Source of the DNA: Planctomycetota bacterium | GTDB taxonomy: Bacteria; Planctomycetota; UBA1135; UBA2386 | DNA length: 12,824 nt | Reading direction: 5' to 3' | NCBI GenBank assembly: GCA_016713175.1 | Contig: JADJPQ010000031.1 | Span: 1 to 12,824, forward strand | Notes under the pieces: model-generated | What the model was told of the DNA's origin: nothing | Databases searched by the model: none | The model's input: only the letters and a program-made list of their open reading frames with translations | Part shown: in pieces, positions 7,509 to 12,824 of the stretch | Numbering within the stretch: the first letter of the stretch is position 1 | Layout of the letters: every line of letters begins with the position of its first letter | Position numbers and translations under genes: made by a program

Positions 7509-10132
7509 TCGCCGGCGCCGACTGAGCGGGCGCGCCAGCGGCGCCACCACGACCAGACCGGCGCCACCGCCAGCAGCACCAGCAACCATGGCCATCGCCA
7601 CCTGCACGCCGATGCGGTCGCCGCGGTGGTCGAGCCACCGTGACCATGCACCGCGAACGTCGCCCAGTAGTGCGGGTGCGTGTACTGCGGTGCCGCCGCC
7701 AGCACCGACCGCGCCGCGGCCATCGCCTCGGCAACGTCCTGTCCGGCCGCCAGCCGATGGTGGAACTGCGCCATCAGATCCGCGGTGGCCTGCTGATTGA
7801 CTTCGGCGATCGGCGCCACGACGGCCCGCGCGCCCGCCGAAAACGCGCCTTCGACCAGACCGACGTTGCCTTCCTGACCGCGTTGTTCGCCAGCGCCGGC
7901 GCCGCACGCCGACAACACCACGGCCGTGCCCTGCAGGCGCAGCTCGGCAAACGCCGCCATTGCCACCGGCCCATCGCCGAGCAACAGCAACGACTGCGAC
8001 GGGAATCCCGGGCAATCGACGGCATGGGCACTGATGTGCAACACCGCTGGCGGCGCCGCCACCGCGCTCGCCAACGCGCGAAACGTCGCCTGTTTGCCGC
8101 GCCAATGCACCACCTCGCCGAGCGCTGCGGCTGCGGCATCGCCTTCGCGGCGGAGAACACCAGCGGATCCAGCCGCGCCGTTGCTGCACCTCGCGGGTCC
8201 TGTCCCGCACGTCGTCGAGCACCGAGCGACCGTCCACGACCGCCACCGGGCGCGCCGCCACCAGCCGCGCGACGGCCCGGCGAGAACGCGCGCGACCGTC
8301 CGCACGGGTTCGGGCAGCGCGGTCGCCGCTTCGACCGGCAACCGCGTCATCGCCGCATCGAGCACGGCAGCCAACCGTTCGACGCGTCGGGCCGGCACGG
8401 CCGGTGGCAGGAAGAACCGGCCGGCCGGCGCCAATGGCGTTGGATCCGCGGTCGGCCCGCCACCGCGGTGAATACCGCAGCGATGTGCGCCGCGCCTGCT
8501 CAGATAGGCCCCGGTTCGTCCACCAGACGTCGGCTCCGCGCACCGGGACCACCCAGCCTGCTCCGCGAGCCAGTAACACAGCAGGTCGTTGCCGCGTGTT
8601 CGCCGCGGGGCGTCCCGCAGCACCGACGCGTCCGGGCACGCCCGTCCGCGACAGCGCCGCTGCGCGCGCGCGCGCAGCACCGCCAGTTCCGCGTCGGCGC
8701 GCATCACCGCGTCGAGGCGACTCGGCCAACAGTCCGCGCCATCGCCACCGCTACAGATCCTGCGCCGGCACCAACCCCGGCTCCACCACTGGCATCGAAG
8801 CAGACCGCGCCCGGGCGCACTCCGCGCCGCCACCACCACCCACGGATCGGCGCCGGCGACTGCCGGGTCCCCAGCATGCCATCGATCGGTCAACGGTCGC
8901 CATGCACCCGCAGCCAGGAGCCACCGAACGGATCGCGCAGCAGTTGTTCGCGCCCGGTCTCTCGCGCCGATCGCCAGCGCGCCTCGCCAGACGCGGCGAA
9001 TGCCGCGCCGCGGAACCGCCGCGAGCCTCAGCAAACCGGCCTGGTCCTTCCTGGTCTCCGGCCGCTCGGCAACCAGGCCGTGCTGTCGGCAGCGCTCTCC
9101 TGAAGCGCCTGCTCATGCGCGGTCGCCGCAGCGACGAAGTCCCGCAGCGCCAGCGGGCAGTCGCCGCGACCGTTGACGCGGATCTCGGCGCGCGCCTGCC
9201 GTCATCGCCGCCGCCAGCGCCTTACCATAGTGCGGCAGTGCGGCGCCGCGCCCGCTCGCCTCCAGGGCGTCCGCCCGCCCGTGGCCACGCGCATCACCCG
9301 CCGCCACCAGTTCGTGGGCCGGTGCCGCCGCCAGTTGGTGGTCTTCCCGCTGCAACGCCAGCGGCGACCCGGCGGTCATCGCGAGAGCCCGGCGGCGACA
9401 TCCCGATCGGCGTAATCTGCGCGCGATCGAGGCTGCGCCGTTCGAGATGGTGCCGACGCGCTTTGGCGCCACGACCCGGCCTCACGCCGTCGCGTCCCCT
9501 GGCATGGTTCCTCGCCGTCGGCAAGCCGGCGCAGCGACGCCTCCTCGTGCCGGGCCAGATCGGCGCCACGCCGCGGCCTCGCCAGCACCACCGATCGCCA
9601 ATTGCGGCCGCAACACCCGCGCCGCCCCGTGCGGTGGCGGCGGCCGTTCAGGCGCCAGCGCGAAAATCCTCCCGCGCGAGCCCTGCCGATCGGCCGCCGG
9701 GCAATGCCGAGCGAACGCGCCCTCGGGTGCGCCGCCCGATGGTCGCACCAGCGTGCGCAGCCGCGGTGCCGCCGACGGTTCCTGAATCCGAGTTGCCGGA
9801 CTGCAGGGCGCGCGTCCGCAACGCCAGCGTCCCCTCCGGCGGTTCGCACTCAGCCGTCAGGCCAACGCGCAGGGTCGTCTCCCAGCAACAACCCGGCGGC
9901 GAACGACGCCCCGCCGCGATGGCGTTCTCGGGCACCGTGTCAGCCAGCCGTTCGCACTCGGAGAACGCGCGCCACGCCTTGCTGGCCGCCGGACCGCAAC
10001 GCCGCGAGCCCCTCCTGGAAGCGCTGCTGGAACGCGGCCGGCTCCGGCTCTACTGCGCCAGCGCCGGCCGGACACCGGTGACCGCGGCGAAGATCAGCGC
10101 GGCGACAGTGCCAGGTCGCCGCTGGATCCGAT
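7484..10132 (-). CDS. CHAT-domain (caspase-like) protein, probably exported and C-terminally membrane-anchored, frameshifted
   Basis: CHAT domains are caspase/separase-clan cysteine peptidase folds. The C-terminal domain is clear and unbroken from about 8149 to 7484: HWRGKQATFRALASAVAAPP, VLHISAHAVDCPG with the catalytic His (codon 8024-8026), VAMAAFAELRLQGTAVVLSA then CGAGAGEQ with the catalytic Cys (7904-7906), LVEGAFSAGARAVVAPIAEV and HPHYWATFAVHG. A hydrophobic span WPWLLVLLAVAPVWSWW and a basic tail RRWRARS follow, stop at 7484. The N-terminus reads TVAALIFAAVTGVRPALAQ (about 10105-10049), a signal-peptide core ending in ALAQ, then EPEPAAFQQRFQEGLAALR, a TPR-like helical start. The middle (about 9900-8200) is helical and Ala/Arg-rich with many frame changes, so repeat number cannot be counted. 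No clean start codon exists in frame; a start between 10145 and 10130 would need one indel. Length is about 880 residues. It is the last gene of the sigma / anti-sigma operon and its start overlaps the anti-sigma end. Confidence 0.8.
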
Positions 10133-10822
10133 CGCGATGCCAGCACCGTCCACGCCGACGACGCGCAGCGCCAGACGCACCTGCGCCCGCAACGGGGCAG
10201 AACTGCTCGGGCGTCCCGGCTCCCATGCCGTGCTCTTCTCCAAGGTGACATCGCGCGAAAGCTCCACGTTACCGCGTCGGCATCGACGGCGACCACGCCA
10301 TAGCCGTGGGCACCGGCGACCGGTGCCCAGCGGATCGTCCGCGCCGATGCGGTCGCACCAACTCGAGCAACTGGTTACGGGTTGCCGCCGGCCCGCCGAT
10401 CCTGCGGCACGTTCGGGTCAGTGCCGGCGCGGCCCCCACAGCCCGACCAACCACCAACGCGACAGCGCCACCGACAGGGCCGCCGCCGCCAGCCACCGGG
10501 AACCGCTCGCCGGCGCGGCTGAAGCCGCGCGCGGCCGGAGGCGCCGCCACCATCTCGACCGCAGTCGTTCGCCGGCCCGCGCGGCCACGTACCTACAGGC
10601 GCACGCGCCCTGCGCCCCTCCTCGATCAGTTCGACCGGCGGCTGCGGCGACTGGCGCAAAGCCCGTTCATCGGCCAGCACTTCATTGCGACATCCCATTC
10701 GGCTTCAAGGCCGCCCCGGCGCAGGTCGGCGGCTGCACCAGCGAATCAAACAACTCGCGTTCGCCGGGGTCAGTTCATCGATCGCACGCGCCTGCAACAG
10801 GCGCAGAAACGTCGTCGCTCAC
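10094..10822 (-). CDS. Membrane anti-sigma-like protein, zinc-less, frameshifted
   Basis: Likely a membrane-spanning regulator of the adjacent sigma factor. The GTG at 10822 overlaps the sigma stop (GTGA) and has a strong GGGGAGGAG upstream. With one early frame correction the N-terminus reads VSDDVSALLQARAIDEL, then ELFDSLVQPPTCAGAALEAE, like the cytoplasmic helical part of RskA-type anti-sigma factors (ALxxLxPxExxxFxxxL). The HxxxCxxC zinc-binding motif of ZAS domains is absent. A basic stretch (about 10590-10530) precedes one hydrophobic span near 10515-10440 (SRWLAAAALSVAL, then ALVVGRAVGAAPA). The C-terminal part, across shifts, reads ADDPLGT, AHGYGVVAVDADAVT, SRDVTLEKSTAWEPG, QVRLALRVVGVDGAGIAIGS and SGDLALSPR-stop at 10094. 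That pattern resembles the fibronectin-III-like outer domain seen on many anti-sigma proteins. At least five frame changes are needed. The anti-sigma role rests on position and architecture. Confidence 0.6.
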
Positions 10823-11395
10823 GACTCCTCCCCGCCGACATGGCGTCGGCACGAACGGTCCTTGATCCTGGTCAGCGCGATAGCACCGGTCCTTGATGGT
10901 GCTGGCGGCGACCCCGCACGCGCGGGCGATGTCTTCGAACGCCTGGCCCTCGGGGTGGCGCAAGCGCACCGCTTCGGCCTCCTCCGCCGGCAGTTGCTCC
11001 GAGTTCGTGCTGCGGCGCTTCAGCCGTTCGCGCCGCGCCAGCAGGTCCTCCGGCGGTTCGAACTCCGGATGCGGCTGTCGGGCTGGTCCGCAGGCAGGCT
11101 GAATTACGCGCATACAACGATCGCCGCCGCACTTCGCTGCGCAGGCAGGTTGCGGCGGAACCGAACACCCAGGTCTCGGGGGACTGGCGGCCGGTGAGTC
11201 GCGCAACCGCGCACAGGGCGGCGTTCCGCCTGCACGACGTCCTCCTGGCCTTCCGCCGGCGGCGATGACGGAAGGCCGCTGGTTTGAGCCGCCAGACACA
11301 GACCTGACGATGCAGCCGAGCCGGTCGAGCAGAGTGGCAACCGCCGCGACGTCACCACGCAGCGCTGCCTGGACCAGCGGCAGATCGCGGGTCAC
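10819..11395 (-). CDS. ECF-type RNA polymerase sigma factor, frameshifted
   Basis: A small alternative sigma-70 of about 190 residues with regions 2 and 4 only. The N-terminus reads MTRDLPLVQAALRGDVAAVA then TLLDRLGCIVRSV (GTG at 11393-11395). After shifts come EDVVQ (region 2, about 11245) and TWVFGSAATCLRSEVRRRSL (end of region 2, core-polymerase-binding style). A Pro/Glu linker FEPPEDLLARRERL leads to region 4: LPAEEAEAVRLRHPEGQAFE then DIARACGVAASTIKDRCYRA, a textbook helix-turn-helix for -35 recognition. Adding one base near 10873 gives RALTRIKDRSCRRHVGGEES and a TGA at 10819-10821, overlapping the next start by four bases and implying translational coupling. Without that correction the frame would run wrongly into the following gene. 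At least five shifts occur. It is first in the operon with the anti-sigma-like and CHAT genes; autoregulation, common for ECF operons, is plausible, though no promoter motif could be recognised. Confidence 0.85.
10825..10833 (-). promoter_or_regulatory. Strong ribosome binding site for the anti-sigma-like gene
   Basis: GGGGAGGAG on the minus strand ends two bases before the GTG at 10822-10820; the AGGAG core is close to the start, at slightly short spacing. It lies within the last codons of the sigma gene (reading GGEES), so this start is coupled to sigma translation. It supports the GTG as the genuine start. Confidence 0.55.
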
Positions 11396-11425
11396 AGACC
11401 GGCACTATCATGAGTCAGCACGGAC

Positions 11426-11433
11426 GGCAGGAG
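11426..11433 (+). promoter_or_regulatory. Ribosome binding site deciding the deacetylase start
   Basis: GGCAGGAG ends five bases before the ATG at 11439. This favours that ATG over the downstream GTG at 11516, although the latter lies closer to the first conserved deacetylase residues. The site sits in the 43-bp gap between the divergent sigma and deacetylase genes. Confidence 0.5.
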
Positions 11434-11438
11434 CTCCG

Positions 11439-12658
11439 ATGGTTGCGCCACCCGCACCCACCGACGGCGCGACTCGCGAATCGGCGCGCCGGCTTCTGCA
11501 TGATCCGGCGGCAGGGTGGTTCCCGCAATCGACGCCACCGCGCTCCGTTACCCGACCTCGGCCGGGTCCATCCGTTCGCGCGCGACCGGCAGCGGCCGCT
11601 GTTCGACCTGCTGCGTCGTTCGGGGCTGTTGCACGCGACCGATGTGCTGCGCGACCGTACGGCGACCGAGGCCGGAACTCACGCCTCCGTCCACGACCCG
11701 GACTACATCGCGATCTGCAGGCCACGTCGGTGCCGCGGCCCGACCGTCATTGCTGCGCCAGGCGCCGCTCTTTGGTCTTGGCACGGCCGACAATCCGATC
11801 GCCGAGGGGACAGCACACGGCCGCGGCCGCGCCGTCGGCGCGACGCTGACCTGCGTTCGCGAGGTCCTCGCCGGCCGTTGCCGTGCGGCTTTCAACCCGG
11901 CCGGTGGACTGCACCGCAATGCCGCACGACGCCGGCTTCTGCCTCTGCAACGACTGGGCCGTCGGCATCCGCCATCGCGCGGCAACGGCTGCGAACGGGT
12001 GCTCGTCGATTTCGACGTGCATCAGAACGATGGTGTCGAGTTCACGTTCGATCCGACCGACCGTCGTGACCCTGTCGTTCCACGAGACGCCACTGGTGCC
12101 CTTCCCGTTCACCGGGTTCGTCACCGACCTCGGCGAAAGCGCAGGCCGCGGCTACGCTATGAACGTGCCGTTGCAGCCTGGTGCCGCCGACGATTCGTGG
12201 ATCGAATGCGTCGACCGCGTGCTTCCGGGCCGCGGTCACCCGCTTCCGGCCCGACCTGATCGTCAGCCAGCACGGTTGCGATCCGCACCGCAACGATCCG
12301 CTGGCGACCATCGAATACACACGACGCGATCGTTCCTGCACGCAGCCCAGAAGACGCGCGAACTCGCGGCCGCGGTCTGCGACGGTCGATGGGTCGCGAC
12401 CGGCGGTGGCGGTTATCAGCCGTAACCCGGTGATCCCCCGCGCCTGGGGCATGGTGTGGGCAGCGATGTCGGGGCGCGCGGTGCCGACCGGAATCGACCA
12501 GGGTTGGCTGCAGACCTGGCGGCCGATCGCGGAGTGCACCATTGCCGAAGACGTGGCTCGACGAACCGCAGCCCGCCGAACGGCATCGCGACGCGGCGGC
12601 GGTCAATCGCAAGACCGTCGCGGAACTGTTCGCGGCGGTGCCCTGGTTGCGCGGCTGA
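11439..12658 (+). CDS. AcuC/histone-deacetylase-family Zn-dependent deacetylase, frameshifted
   Basis: Arginase/deacetylase-fold amidohydrolase (AcuC, acetylpolyamine amidohydrolase, HDAC superfamily) that removes acetyl groups from lysines or small amines. Across shifts it reads ALRY, DLGRVHPFARDRQRPLFDLL, LLHATDVLRD, LFGLGTADNPIAEGTAHG, a disturbed GGLH(H) before AMPHDAGFCLCNDWAVGIRH (about 11906-11970), and VLVDFDVHQNDGVEFTF with Zn ligands Asp and His at 12014-12016 and 12020-12022. It continues VVTLSFHETPLVPFPFTGFV, TDLGESAGRGYAMNVPLQPG, FRPDLIVSQHGCDPHRNDPL (third Zn ligand in HGCD), WVATGGGGYQP (GGGGY 12402-12416), VIPRAWGMVWAAMSGRAVPT and the tail VNRKTVAELFAAVPWLRG, with TGA at 12656-12658. 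About 405 residues. Frame changes lie near 11520-11550, 11690-11760, 11825, 11920, 11975, 12055, 12230, 12325, 12420 and 12545. HQND replaces the usual HHGD; HQ occurs in some family members. Its physiological substrate is unknown. Confidence 0.88.
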
Positions 12659-12665
12659 GCGACCG

Positions 12666-12824
12666 TCACTTCACCAGCTCGCCATCGATCGCGAGCAGTA
12701 GATCGAGCGGCGAACCAACGGACGCCTTGGCCTCGTCGCGCTGGTCAGCGCCCGCGGATCCGGCTGATCGATCGTCAGCACCCGCACTTCCCACCACGCG
12801 GTCGCCGCGGTGAGATCCGGCGGA
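12666..12824 (-). CDS. C-terminal fragment of an unrecognised protein
   Basis: Only the last 50 or so codons are in the window. Minus-strand reading from the right edge gives PPDLTAATAWWEVRVLTIDQ, then PDPRALTS; after one shift near 12735 it continues RDEAKASVGSPLDLLLAIDG and ELVK-stop, with TGA at 12666-12668. The sense of both halves and the stop placed 7 bp from the convergent deacetylase stop support a real gene. No family can be assigned from so short a piece. Confidence 0.45.
   Translation of the reverse strand, partial: SAGSHRGDRVVGSAGADDRSAGSAGADQRDEAKASVGSPLDLLLAIDGELVK

Noticed and set aside
7640..9103. 487-codon + strand open frame across the CHAT catalytic region
   Set aside because: Arg/Ala/Pro-rich shadow of a well-supported catalytic domain on the minus strand.
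8404..10248. 614-codon open frame on the + strand opposite the CHAT gene
   Set aside because: It is Pro/Arg/Ala-rich with no motif or hydrophobic pattern and is the antisense shadow of high-GC minus-strand coding; CHAT motifs and an operon lie on the other strand.
7484..11395. CRISPR array, Cas effector or gasdermin accompanying the CHAT protease
   Set aside because: No regularly spaced direct repeats and no Cas- or gasdermin-like protein seen on either strand in the window.
11406..11411. TATCAT, a -10-like hexamer in the sigma/deacetylase gap
   Set aside because: No -35-like hexamer at a suitable distance upstream; too little to call.
1..12824. tRNA, rRNA, insertion sequence or integration site
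   Set aside because: No cloverleaf, rRNA-like stretch, transposase motif or terminal inverted repeats were seen when reading both strands.

Overview
The window is very GC-rich bacterial DNA carrying nine genes. Almost every one is split by small insertions and deletions: conserved protein motifs continue across frame changes, often in housekeeping families. The simplest reading is an indel-prone, unpolished long-read or metagenomic assembly rather than a cluster of pseudogenes. Gene extents below are therefore reconstructed by following homology-like motifs across frames, and some ends are approximate. The gene set (an LPS sugar enzyme, a membrane-anchored Ser/Thr kinase with TPR-like repeats, exported VCBS/FG-GAP and low-complexity secreted proteins, and an ECF sigma factor with a CHAT protease) fits a Gram-negative with a large signalling repertoire. 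Planctomycetota is my best guess, by inference only.

Layout. From 1 to 973 (+) is the 3' part of an exported protein of unknown function. It converges with an RmlD-type sugar-nucleotide reductase at 978-1807 (-). Divergent from that, 42 bp away, starts a tight + strand operon: a YegS/DgkB-type lipid kinase (1850-2739), KdsA (2750-3579) and a transmembrane Ser/Thr protein kinase with a TPR-like C-terminus (3564-5505). A candidate intrinsic terminator lies at 5623-5670. An exported VCBS/FG-GAP-repeat protein follows (5761-7508, +).

The second half holds a three-gene minus-strand operon: an ECF-type sigma factor (10819-11395), a zinc-less membrane anti-sigma-like protein (10094-10822, overlapping the sigma gene by a GTGA) and a large CHAT-domain (caspase-like) protein with an apparent signal peptide and a C-terminal membrane anchor (7484 to about 10132). 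Divergent from the sigma gene, with only 43 bp between them, is an AcuC/histone-deacetylase-family deacetylase (11439-12658, +). A partial minus-strand gene of unknown function (12666-12824) runs off the end.

The most interesting element is the sigma / anti-sigma / CHAT-protease operon. Its logic resembles the protease-controlled sigma factor of type III-E CRISPR systems (a TPR-CHAT protease acting on a sigma-factor inhibitor), but here there is no CRISPR component and the protease appears to be exported. A regulated-proteolysis circuit is a hypothesis.
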